Assembly: GCA_020744425.1 (NCBI GenBank)
Contig: JAGMUV010000025.1
Span: 868,001-932,000 of the forward strand
Direction of reading: 5' to 3'
DNA: 64,000 nucleotides
From: Dactylonectria macrodidyma
Taxonomy: Eukaryota > Ascomycota > Sordariomycetes > Hypocreales > Nectriaceae
In this document: positions 45,762-57,300 of the stretch, one piece after another
Layout of the letters: each line of letters starts with the position of its first letter
Position numbering within the stretch: position 1 is the stretch's first letter
Made by a program: the position numbers and the translations under genes
Notes under the pieces: generated by a model
Database searches by the model: none
What the model was told of the DNA's origin: nothing
The model's input: only the letters and a program-made list of their open reading frames with translations

Positions 45762-48700
45762 ATGACGGACAACTATCTCGCCGCCATTGGCCGTGAGTAT
45801 GGAAAGGTTGATACAGACTCAGGTGGTCTTTCGCGTTACTCCTTGAAGATTCAGACACCGCCAGGGATTGGCCACGGGAATGAACCTGAATTGTCACTGG
45901 AATACTCGCAAGGCTTTCCCAATGGCAGCCTTGGCCTTGGTTGGGCTCTTGGTGGCTTATCATGCATTCGAAAATCACCATCAAGCCTGGCTTTCGATGG
46001 CAAGAACACAACACCGGCGGATTATGACCGCTTCCAACCAAAACTGACCCTCGATGGAACCGAGCTACTCAACACCAAGGGAACCTATGGTGCGCAAGAG
46101 GCAGAATACACCACAGAGGTTGACAGTCTTAACAAGACGGTGGGCCATGTGGGACTTGGCTTCCTAGTTCGCGACTCTACCGGAGTTCGGAAGGAGTATG
46201 GGACGACGGAAGACAGCCGAGTCCTAGCATCAGACGGAACTGAAGTGAGAGAATGGCGGCTCAAACGACAACTGGACCGCCACGGCAACTCTGTCGTCTA
46301 CAACTATGTCACATCTGCTCAAGGACCTGGCTCGCAGGCTGATGTCAACACATGCTATCTCTCGGAAGTTCGCTATTGTTCGAACGAAGAAGCCGGAATG
46401 CCTGCATCTCGAATTGTGCAGCTAGAATACTCTTCCAGGGAAGATGTCGTCGTTCAGACCGTTCAGAGCACCAAATCAAAATGGGCATCCCTTCTCTCCG
46501 CTATCCGCATTGGTGTCATTCGAAACGGAAATGTTGGCATTGATCGCTCGTACGAGCTGGCTTATACGAAATCTCAATTCACAGGCGACTCATGCCTCAC
46601 CTCTGTGACCGAAACATCGGGCAGCGGTGGCAACAAGGTTGAGCTGCTGCCATCAACATTTGGCTACACGTCGCCTAACATCTCGCCACAAGATCTGTTC
46701 AAGCCTGGGCCACAAAAGGTGATAACCTTAAGACAGACTACCAACAACGTCGCCCTTTTCGCTCTAAACATCAGCGGACGATCTCTAGCCGACGTGGCAT
46801 GTGTCAGGTACACTCCAGCAACCAAGACAATGTCCATCAAGACATATCTTGCAGCTAGAGGGGCTAACGACACGATCAACTGGGTAGCGTCAGATGGTCC
46901 TGGAGCTGAGGCGCTTTTACCAGCAATTGATGTTTCACGCGGCTTCCCGAACATTCTCTGCCCCGATTTAAATGGTGATGGACGCTCTGACTTGATCATT
47001 CCGTACTGTGACAGTGACAACATGGTTCGCTTCTCATTGTCACAAAGCATTGGCACGGGGTTTCAAAACTACCGTACCAAGTCCACTACATATAAGTGGA
47101 CTGATGGTTCAAAGTTCATGGCAGCCGATCTCAGAGGCCGCGGCAGTGTGGACGTGGTTCAAATCTTCACAGATCGACAAAAGCTTGCCTTTCGGAATTT
47201 CTCTAGCGTTACTAAGAATGGTGGGCTTGAGTTGGAAGATGCCCAGTATACCGCCACAAGTTTTGAGAACGTTGGTACGATTGACTGGTTTTTGTTGACT
47301 CATGCGAAGACTGGGACTACAAGCCTTGTCCGAGTATGGATTAAGGACAACGGTAAGGGTGCGAGTAGCATTATGGCAACAGCGTTCACCGCTGTCAGCT
47401 TTTCGGACTCGAGTACGAAATTCGATCAGGGAACAACGTGTACCCTTGAAAGTTCCGTCCGAAACAACCAGGTGAAATACAATGTCGTCGCTTGTGACAT
47501 CAACGCGGATGGAACACAAGACATTGTACTGGCAACTGCTGAGTACCAGAACGGCCGGATGGTCCTGGCGTACACTACATTCCTCGGAGATGGTCGTGGT
47601 GGATTTGAGAAACACGACAACACCATCAAGAGAGAGATTGTCGCCCCAGTGCCTCTCAACACCGAAAACTACGGGCAATTCCATACGACCAATCTCAATG
47701 GCTCCAACTACCCCAGTGTGAGCTATGTCTACCAAGAAAGGAACTCGAAGTCTTATATCTGTTTGTCTGTCGATGGTCGGTGCAGCGGACTTGTCAGCGA
47801 CGTAATTCTCTACCGCATCGCTGGGGATATGCCCTCAACGAATATGGAAGTCGTCCCGACTGATCTGAACGGAAACGGCACAGGGGACTGGCTATTTCAC
47901 ACGATTGAGAACGATCAACCGCGGCTTGTCCCTGTGTACAACTCTTCAGATGTCACGGATTTCCTTTCGTGGGCGCGAGATCCAATGGGATTTCGAACTG
48001 ATGTGACCTACGGAACCCTTTCCGACCCAGACGTTTACACGTCGTCTGAGTCTTGGAAGAATTACGAAAACAAATCCAAGCATACCTACGCCGTCCTTGG
48101 GGCTCCCAATTATGTCGTCACAGGCTTGACGCATTCTAATGACAAGTCGATCAATTCCTTCGCCTACAATATCTCGATCAAGAAAAGCTATTCCTCAGCG
48201 ATTGTCAACACTAAAGGCAGAGGTTGGCAGGGTTTTGAAAAAATTAACACTTTGAACACAACTGATCAAGTCCTCACCACCGAGACGTACTTCCAGGAGT
48301 GGCCTTTGACGAGCCAGAAACGCCAAGTCGACACGCAGACGGCAGATGGAAAGGCGCTTAAATCTGAGAAGTCGGCTTTCGAAGTTGTATCCATTTCCAA
48401 AGGTCCATGGAAGGTCTATCATGCAAACAAAACACTTGAGCAGACTGATATGCTTGAGGAAGGCGTTGTTGTTCGTTCCAATGCTACTGTGTACACCTAT
48501 GATGTCGATGGAAATATCACCAGCCAATCTTCGTCAGAAACTGTGCGAGGCCAGTTGAAGTTTCAGTCCTGGCAGAAGTGCACCTACACCACCATCAACG
48601 GCATTAACGGGTTGATGACCAGCAAGAAGATTTCATCCAAGGCACAGAACGCCAATATGTCAGAATTTGAGGAAGGCGATGCATCATTAAGCCTTTTCGC

Positions 48701-51700
48701 ATACAATTCGCCAAAAGCGACATTGAAGACCTCCTCAGAGTGGTCTACAGATGCCAATAGCTTCGCCGTCAAATCTTTCACGTATGACGGACATGGTAAC
48801 GAGATAGAGACCGTTGATGCCGCTGGCTTAATAACAACTACGACGTATGATGCTCGGTTCAAGTCATTTCCAGTCAAGGTGACGGCTGACGGACCTGGCA
48901 TCTCAACGGTCCACTTGGCAGCTTACGACGAAGCCAGCGGCCAGGAAACTGCCAAGCTGGGAGGCGATGGGTCTTTGACTTGCTACCGCTTGGATCAATT
49001 CGGTAGAATCATTGAAGCTCGCTTGAGGAGTTCCGGCCAGGGCGGAAGTGCGATGACAGCCACTGATTTCTTCATCAACCGACCCTATATCACCGACACA
49101 AATTTTTCCACGATCCTTGCTAGTTGCAACCTTGATCCCTACCGAGAACTCAAGTTTGACCGACAAAAGGACACGGCAGGCGCGGCTTACATTGGCACGA
49201 AGGTGTTGAGTTACTCTAAAGAAGGTGCTGATGGCCGAAGTGAGCTCTTCGAGCTGATGAATTGCGCTAAACAAGTTCAAAAACGGTACAGCCGTCATGG
49301 CGATGACGCTGAACAGACGTGGATGTTCTGGGAGTATGATTCATTCGGTCGTCACACATTTGAGACCTATCCGACAAAAGCGCCCGCATCCTCTGGTCTT
49401 GACTGGACTCCGGATCGGTCAAGCGGCATAAACACTACTTTCGACATCCTGGGCCGTCCAACGGTTCACGTGCGCCCTTCTCATGCTGATGGAGGCCATT
49501 TCATTGTGGTATCAAAGACATACCTCGATGGTGGCACAAGAGTACAGGAGCGAGTTCTGAGCGCTCCCAGCGCTAAAACGCCTCTTGCAAATGCCACAGA
49601 GCTCGCCCTGGTTGAAAAGGTCTACGTTCGCATCAACCAGGAAGAACGCATTATTGAGGTCATTGATGAAAATAAGCTGCGGTCCAGGTTTGAATATGAC
49701 ATCTCTGGCAATATGGTCTTGGCTACTGATCCTGCCGGCAACGAAGAACGCCGCACTTATAACTGCAGCGGACACCTGGTGAAGATGAACAATTCATATC
49801 AGAATGTTGGCTCGGCAGCGACATCTGCTACATCATACCAGTACAACATAGCAAATCACCTTGTCTCTCAAGTCAACGCTGCTGGTGAGGTTATCACGTA
49901 CAAACGGGACGCTAAAGGACGACCGTTGCAAAAGACGGGCAAAGATGGTCGAGCGGTGGTCTACGTGTATGACGCTCAGGGCATCGATCAACCCTCTTCT
50001 ATTACTGTCTATCCTCGGGGTCCATCATCACCTTTGGAAAGTCGGTTTGATATCACATACGACCATCAAGGCCGAGTCAAGGACCGTAACTTGACCATTG
50101 CGGACGGGACATGCTTCACCACGTCGATGTCGTATAATTGGCAAGGCGAAGCAGTACGAAAGGTGTTCCCAGATGGAGCAATCACGACGAATGAATACCG
50201 GGGCGGTCTCATGAGGTCGAGCACACTTTCGAGCGGGTCGGCTTCGACGTGGTCGTTGAAGGCTGATGTTGTGCAGTACCATGCTGCCGAAAGCCCTGAG
50301 AAGATTGTTGTTCAAGGCACAGGAATGAAGGAAAACTTTGAACACGGGTGGGAGTACGACGCACATGGCTTTCCGCTCAGTCACAGCCTTCGCGCGGGGA
50401 ACAGCTCTCTAGTCCAAGATCATTACATGTACAATGATATGGACCAGATGGTGCGCCGACATGAATTTCTGACCGGAGCTACGACGGACTACTCCTACCT
50501 TGGCAGGCGTCTGGAGTCGTCTCGTGCAGGAAACGGAGCGAAGAACAGTTACGCGTACGATCAAGCGGGCAATTTGACGCAAAAGCGAGGGGTCAACATC
50601 GCACACAGTCCTGGGCGAGCAGTTGGAACAAGAGATAATGCGCCTGTGTTCGACGTGTCCTACGATGCCTGTGGTCGCATGGTCAAGAGGACCACCAATC
50701 GATCCGCATTCAACTTTGCATATGACAGCTTCGGATGGCTGAAGTCATATTCTGACAAGGGCAATGGGGTGTCTGTTGAGATCTTGACGGACTTCGAGGG
50801 CGAGACACTCCATCGCAAGAATGCCGACGGATCATCGGATCTGCTGGTCAGTGAGGACTTCAGCATCCATACCCAGCCGGACGGTTCGCGTATTGTGCGG
50901 CACAAACTGTTCAGCAAAGAGTACATGCTTGGAACGATCACCAATACCTACGAATCCGAGAAATCAACACGTCCATTGGGAGGTGGCCATCGGACCGTGA
51001 GTGTTTCTTTTGCGGACACAAAACGCAACATCACCCATATTTTCAACGGCGAGGATGCGACCTTGCGTGAGAAGCTCGACTACGATGAATACGGGACAAT
51101 CCAGTCCGATTCTCCGGTTGACGAAAAAGATAGGACTTCTACATATGAAGGCACACGCCTTGATGAAGCCACTGGGCTATTGGACTTTGGTGGCAGATGG
51201 TATTACCCTCTGGTCGGCCGCTTCACCACTCCCGATGACATCGTGGACCTGGACCTCCTGATTCGCACCGATGGTCTCAACCGCTATTCTTTTGAGAACA
51301 ATGATCCGATCAACCACATCGATCCTACCGGCCACTGGAGCTGGTTCTCCGTACTCGGCGTAGTCCTAGGCGCAGCCATGGTACTTGGTGCCGTCGCGCT
51401 CACCGTTGCGACGGGCGGTGCAGGGGGTGTACTCTTGGCCGCAGTTGTTGGAGGTCTAGCAAGCGGCGGTATCGCAGGTATTACCTACTCTATCGACCAC
51501 CACGATGAGAAGGATTTCGGTACATTTGCGGGTGGTTTCGCAGCCACTGTGGCGATTAATGCTGCCATTGGAGCTGCCACGGGTGCCCTCGGCGCTGTTG
51601 CAACTCCAGCAAAAGCTCTCGCTGGAACAAGCCGTCTCTTCTCCAAGGTTGGGCTCGCGAGTATTCTTGCCAAGGCAGCGTTGGGCGGCACAGCTTCAGT

Positions 51701-52095
51701 CCTCGTGAAAGCGGCCGAGCGTGGGGGTGTCCAACGCCTTCTACGGAACCGACGACGACCTCTTTGCTGGCGCGGGAGCCACCTTTGGCATGGGTGCTTT
51801 CATTGGGGCCGCCGGCGGAGCCTGGGGGCTCAAGGGGCAAAGCCCGGCACCTTCGCCAAACAAGCTACCAGGTATTAACAAGTTTTCTGGCTCGTTCAAG
51901 CTCAGGTCTTTCACGGGTATTCGCTCAGTTCTCGCCCCGCAACCAACGAATCCTTGGGCAAAGCCTGGTGTAACTAGCACAATTTGGGAGTTTACAAAGA
52001 CGACTGTGACTAAGACTGGGAGACTGTCCTCATATGGGTATAAGAAAAGTAGCTTGGATGAGAAAGTGAATGATATTATAAAAAAGTATGTTTAA
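45762..52095 (+). CDS. TcB/TcC-type toxin-complex protein (SpvB-TcdB-Rhs), intronless, frame break near 51,720
   Basis: The first frame runs from ATG 45,762 for 2,038 codons to 51,878. Domains: SpvB-like N-terminus (residues ~15-75: PPGIGHGNEPELSLEYSQ, LGLGWALGGLS), FG-GAP/VCBS-like blades in the TcB propeller region (DLNGDGRSD ~400, DINADGTQD ~577, DLNGNGTGD ~700), a TcdB middle region, YD/Rhs repeats from ~1,000 (FTYDGHGNEI, YDISGNMVLATDPAGN, YKRDAKGRPL) and the Rhs core (GRWYYPLVGRFTTPD ~1,810; NRYSFENNDP; DPTG ~1,855). In known Tc toxins B and C form a shell that holds the C-terminal effector, freed by self-cleavage after the core, and TcA injects it. Here the post-core part is a Gly/Ala-rich hydrophobic stretch (~1,857-1,985). 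Near 51,720 the phase changes by one base: the original frame continues as Arg/Trp-rich noise to 51,878, while the plausible C-terminus lies in the next frame to TAA 52,095. Absence of introns over 6 kb suggests bacterial origin. No TcA gene is present. Confidence 0.9.
51721..52095 (+). pseudogene. out-of-phase C-terminal segment of the toxin-complex gene (about 124 codons)
   Basis: This frame is shifted by one base from the main ORF. It continues the Gly/Ala-rich character (GAGATFGMGAFIGAAGG) that precedes the break, then has a Pro-rich linker and a basic tail (KKSSLDEKVNDIIKKYV). That continuity, against the Arg/Trp-rich noise in the main frame, indicates that it is the ancestral C-terminus. 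The phase change falls in or beside the G run at 51,721-51,727, a typical place for an indel or a sequencing error. No toxin domain is recognised in it. Confidence 0.7.
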
Positions 52096-53221
52096 GGTTT
52101 AGTAATGGTTCCTGAGGTATTATTTATAATTCATTTAAATATTTTATTCAGTTTTATTTTATTATAATAATCTAGTCTACAGGACACTAGTCTCGCATCC
52201 TTTTTCCGTTAAAAAGCCGTCCCCTGCTCAGCCTGCTTAATCATTGTCTTGTCTCGTCCTTTTTCACGTCAATCCCGCTCGGCCCCACACAAGGGCCCGC
52301 GAACTGGGGGACACTCTATTACCTACTGCCTTTTTCATTAAAAAAGACCTCTTAATCTTACTCCATTTACTAAGTGCCGGACGCCAATAGGAGTAGGCCC
52401 TAACTGTACTTGTACGGGAGGAGGAGCGATTTCTCTCCTTTTTATTATAACACTACTTCAAATACTATCATTATCGTCATGTCCTTCCCTGCGTTACGGC
52501 CAGAGTTCGATATAGGCATGCACTCGCCCCTGCAACTAGTAACGTGTAAGAGTTAGCGGCGAGGGCTCGGCGAGCCCTCGGCCGGGACTAGCCTTATCAT
52601 TAGCTGTGCGGCACGATTGAGTAACGTAACTTACTGGAATCGCTTGATCTTTTGCCTCAACGGGCAACGGGTCTTTGTGCGGATTGGGCATGCCGCCCTA
52701 ACCCTTACATAACGCTACTGGCTACGAGCTCCTTTCCTTCTTATAAGCCGCTCAGAGACGGTCTGCTCGAGCTATAAATGTTATTACCCCAGCCTGTATA
52801 GGAACTCTATGACTATATCCTCTATGCCCAGGAGATTGCTGAGGATAAACGTATATAACTAAGGGAGCTGCATATATAGCGATAGGGCTAGGAGTACTCC
52901 TATACTAAAGATAGTAAGATAACGCCCTGGTTAAAGCATACAGAGTATGTCACGGCCTAGGTCGGGGCCAGGCGGTCATAACTGGCAGAACTATAATATA
53001 CTCACTTTTCTATATAATACTAGACTCTGAACTTACTCTGTACTAGTAAGCTAGAGCATTTAGCTTACTTATTTAAGAGAAGCTATAAGATTAAACTTAC
53101 TTATACTTAGTAAGCTATAAAATTAAACTTACTTTTACTTAGTAAGTCTAATAAAATACTATTAGTATAAAAGTATATTTATTTAATACTTTTATAAAAA
53201 TAATCTTACTAATTATTAATA
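52096..53221. other. transition into AT-rich island, with GC hairpin repeat, copy d
   Basis: It begins with an AT-rich 3' flank of the toxin gene. At 52,535-52,605 a hairpin-forming block GAGGGCTCGGCGAGCCCTC resembles the core of the GC-rich dispersed repeat (5,978; 61,436). From about 52,960 the sequence becomes AT-rich and CA/TG-poor. No gene recognised. Confidence 0.45.
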
Positions 53222-53374
53222 ACGTATTTAATAAGTGAGTGGGCTAAACAAGCGAGTAAGCCACTTTAAAATTTCCTAGCATTTATACCTTAAATAAAAA
53301 TATCTTTAAAATATTCTCTAAAATTAAAACTAAGAGTAAAATAACTAATATTATGGAAATCGCTTTATTATATA

Positions 53375-53816
53375 ACATACTTAATAAGTAAGTGAGCCAA
53401 ACAAGCGAGTGAGCCACGAATACTGTGCACTAAAAAGAGCTAAACTTTAAATTTTTAAAACTAGCCATCTAATTATTAAAAATAAAATAAAAATAATTTT
53501 AATTATTTAATTAAAAAGAAAATATTATAATAATTTTTTTAAACTTTTAAAAAAATTCCTTTATATAGAAATAGCTAGGTATATAGTGCGAATAAGCATT
53601 TTTAATATAGCTTATTAAGTAATTTTTAAAAAGAATCTAAGAAAATTTATATTTATTTTTTAATATATAATAGAGCTATTTCTATATTATTAGCTATTTT
53701 ACTCTTAGTTTTAATTTTAGAGAATATTTTAAAGATATTTTCATTTAAGGTATAAATACTAGAAAATTTCAAAGTGGCTCACTCGCTTGTTTGGCTCACT
53801 CACTTATTAAGTACAT
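53375..53816. mobile_element. TA-flanked TIR element, copy 6 (442 bp), inserted in copy 5
   Basis: Ends ACATACTTAATAAG and CTTATTAAGTACAT; TA at 53,373-53,374 and 53,817-53,818. It is inverted relative to copies 2 and 5. Copy 2 shows the uninterrupted site (TATTATATATTAAAAAATAA near 18,035). Two GCGAGT-type motifs 17 bp apart are present in each arm. Confidence 0.85.
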
Positions 53817-54143
53817 TACTAAAAAATAAATGTAAATTTTCTTAGATTTTTTAAAAAAAATTACTTAATAAGCTATATTAAAAATGCTTATTTATACTAT
53901 ATACTTAGCTATTTCTATATAAAGGAATTTTTTCAAAAGTTTAAAAAAATTATATAGTTTTCTTTTTAATTAAATAATTAAAATTATTTTTATTTTATTT
54001 TTAATAATTAGATAGCTAGTTTTAAAAATTTAAAGTTTAGCTCTTTTTAATATTATAATAGTTATGTCCACAAGCTAGCCTGTACATAGTATAGGGTAGC
54101 TGTAGGATGGGTTCTTAAGGAATAGACCGGGGTCTATATTAGT

Positions 54144-54336
54144 TATAACAGGAGCGTCTAGAGTGCTGGACCCAGGGTGGGGTCAATATATAACTAGAAT
54201 GCACAGAGCAGGCTATAAGGACTATTAATATATATATGCATTTATACGCCTGCCTGCTTTCTCTTTCCTCTTTATTATAGTATTCTTATAATATAGTAGT
54301 ATTACTTCTTAAGTTAATCTTATCTAGCCTATAATA
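54144..54336 (+). repeat. 5' LTR of the gypsy element (193 bp)
   Basis: Starts TATAACAGGAGCG, ends CCTATAATA. More C and G remain in its outer half than in the interior. Confidence 0.85.
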
Positions 54337-57300
54337 TTATATTATAATTTTTTATTCTTTTTACTTATATTTTAATTAATTCTAATATATATTAGTATAA
54401 AGTTAATTATTATATTAAATCTAACTATAAATCCTACTACTTATAGTAAGATATAAGTATAAATAGTAAATTACTATTAATTAGAACTAATTAGTAGTTA
54501 ATATAATTAAGAGCTTTAAATTAAATATATAGAGTGCTAATAAAGAGAGTATTAATAAAGTATATTAAGAGAGCGCTTTTTATTAATAAGTCTAGTAATA
54601 CTTTACTAAGTCTATAGATAAGGATAATAAAAGGACTATTAATATAAAAGATAATAAAAGAATATCTATTAGACCTTTTATATAACTTATAGTAGATTCT
54701 ATTAAAGAAGATTTAAATGCTTAAACCTATAAGATTATAAATAATAGCTAATTTATAGTCTATATAAAAGACTAAAATAGGAGATTTAAGAACCTTTTAA
54801 TTAATACTAATAATATTAAATTAATAGTCTAGAAATACTCTAAAGTATAAGCTTTAATAACTTATAATTCTATTAAATAATTAGTAATTAGAGAGTAATA
54901 AGATAAGCTTATTAAGCTATATAATAAGTATATTAAGATAATTAAGTGACTTATTAAAGAGTATAATAAGGCAATTAAGGCTAAAGTAATAGCTTATGCT
55001 AAAGTAGTATAGATTAATAAGGAACTAGTATAATTAAAAGCAGTATAATATACTGCCCCTTTTTATAAAGATATACCTCTTAGGAGTGAGATAATAGCTA
55101 AGACTAAGCTATACTAAAAGCAGGAGAGTGACTTACCTAAGCTTAATAATAGTAAAGAACCGGACTTTAAAGACTAGCTTATTAAAGCCAGATATAAGCT
55201 ATAATATAACAGCTTATAAGACTACTCTAAAGAGGAGGATAAAGTATATTATATTTTCAGTTATTATAAGGGTATTATAGCTACCTATTTATGCCTCTAT
55301 ATATTTAAGAATGTAAAAGAAGATGCTTTTAAGACTACTAAAGATATCTTCTAAGCCTTAATAACCTTCTTTTAGAATAAGAATAAGAAGATCAAAATAT
55401 AAGAAGAGTTTAAGGCCTTAAGATACTATATTAATAGTAGCTAGCATAGCTTCTATATTAAGTTCTTAACTATAGCGAATAATACTAAGATCCTTAAAAG
55501 GGATTAGAAAGAAGAGCTCTATAATAAAGTGCTAGTAAAAATAAAACGTATTATAATTATATAATGCTTTACTAAAGAGGTAAGCTTTAATACTTTTATA
55601 ATAATACTTAGTAATATTATAGTAATAAAAGAGGCCTATATAAAGACCTTAATAAAGAAAGATAGTAAAAAGACTAATAAGTTATAAACTAGTAAGAGTA
55701 ATAGTATTACTACTAGAAAGAAGGATATTAAAAAGTTAGTAACTTTAATACCTAAGTATTTAAAGACTAAGATTAATAATAAATAGACTTTTAAAGACTT
55801 AGAGGTTTATAAGCTAGCTAAAGAAAAGAAGTGCTTTAAGTATAAGAAAGTTAGCTATACTTACTAAGAGTATCTAAAGAGAAGTAAAGTGAATAAAGTT
55901 TATACTAAGGCTAAGAAAGTAAAGCGGATAATTATTATTATAATCCTTAATAAATTAGATAAGTCATTCTCTAAGTTAGAAAAAGATAAGTCCTAAGGGA
56001 AGTCTCTTCTTTAAGACTTAAATTATAATTACTAATCTTTAATAAAAGCTTAATTAATATAAATAAACTACTTAGTAAGAAGAAGCTTTATTATCTCTAT
56101 ATAATAGTAAGTTTAGAATTAGTAATTAAAGTTAAAGGTCTATATAATACTAGAGCGGATAGTTATATCTTTATAAATAAGGATCTAGCCCTAAGGATAT
56201 ATTAATAACTATAGAGCTATTAAATCCTAATCCTAAGGCAGGGACTTACTATTAAAGGATATAAAGGCAGATAATAATAGATTACTTATATTATAGTAAT
56301 AATACTAAATATAGATAGTAAATAATAGTTAAATTATCTAATATTAGAACTTAGGATATATTAGGATTTAATTATTAGAAAGAAGTAGTTTAAAAAGTAT
56401 AATATAGAAATCTCTATTAAATATTACTATTTATAATAGCCTAATAATAGGCTAAAGGATTATTCTAATAGTAATATTATAATACTAATGTCTTTATTAA
56501 AAGGCCTTCGCTATTTAAGGCTAGTAGACTAAGCTAATATAGAATAATATAATTAACTAAGTGCAGAATGAAAGAAGGCTCGCAAGGATCAGATCCTTAG
56601 GAGAAGAGATTGCTTACTAAAGAGACAATAGTTAGATAATACTAAAAAGAATATAGCTAAGATAAATAAAGTATTAAAAAATACAATACTCTCTCTCTTA
56701 ATAAAAGACTTTAATACTAAGCTAATAATAATCTAAGCTAACTTATTATAATAACTAATAATTAATACTAAGAGAGTTATAATTAAAATTAGTATTATTA
56801 GTATTAGTAAGTAATAGGAGAGGGTAGTTAAGTAGGAGGATATTAAATAGATTAGTAAAGTTACTCTTTAGGAAATCGATAAGATTATTAAAGAATGACT
56901 AGAATAAAGAAAAACTAAAAAAAAGAACTTTTATAAAGATATACTTAAATTAAAGGAGAAGGTAGAGTTAAAGTTACTTTAATAGTACTTATACTTATAA
57001 TATACTTTCTTTAAAGCTAAGTCTAATACCTTATTACTTTACTAACTAAGTGTTAATATAAAGCTAGAATTAAAAGAGCTAATCCTTAATAATTAGAAGG
57101 TCTTATTAATATATAAGTTAAGCTTTAAATAGCTAGAAGTAATAAGGAACTATATTAAAGAGTACTTATAAAAAGGATTTATTATATTAGTAAGTAATGC
57201 GCTATATATATTACTAATCCTATTTATAAAAAAAAAGAATAGTAAATAGTACTTTTATATAGATTATAAAAAGTTTAATAAATTAATAGTAAAGAAATAT

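Noticed and set aside
46664..51261. Many 65-208 codon antisense and alternate frames within the toxin-complex gene
   Set aside because: All lie fully inside a domain-supported ORF and show no domains of their own.
51700..51880. Intron or programmed frameshift as the explanation of the phase change in the toxin gene
   Set aside because: No GTxxGT donor with branch site and AG at suitable distance was seen, and no slippery-site structure could be argued. An indel or sequencing error at the G run is simpler.
2743..52970. TGTCACG-(G/A)GCC starts at 2,743, 6,712 and 52,948 as three LTRs of one family
   Set aside because: Only the first ~15 bases agree. The following sequences do not align and no matching ends or target duplications were found.
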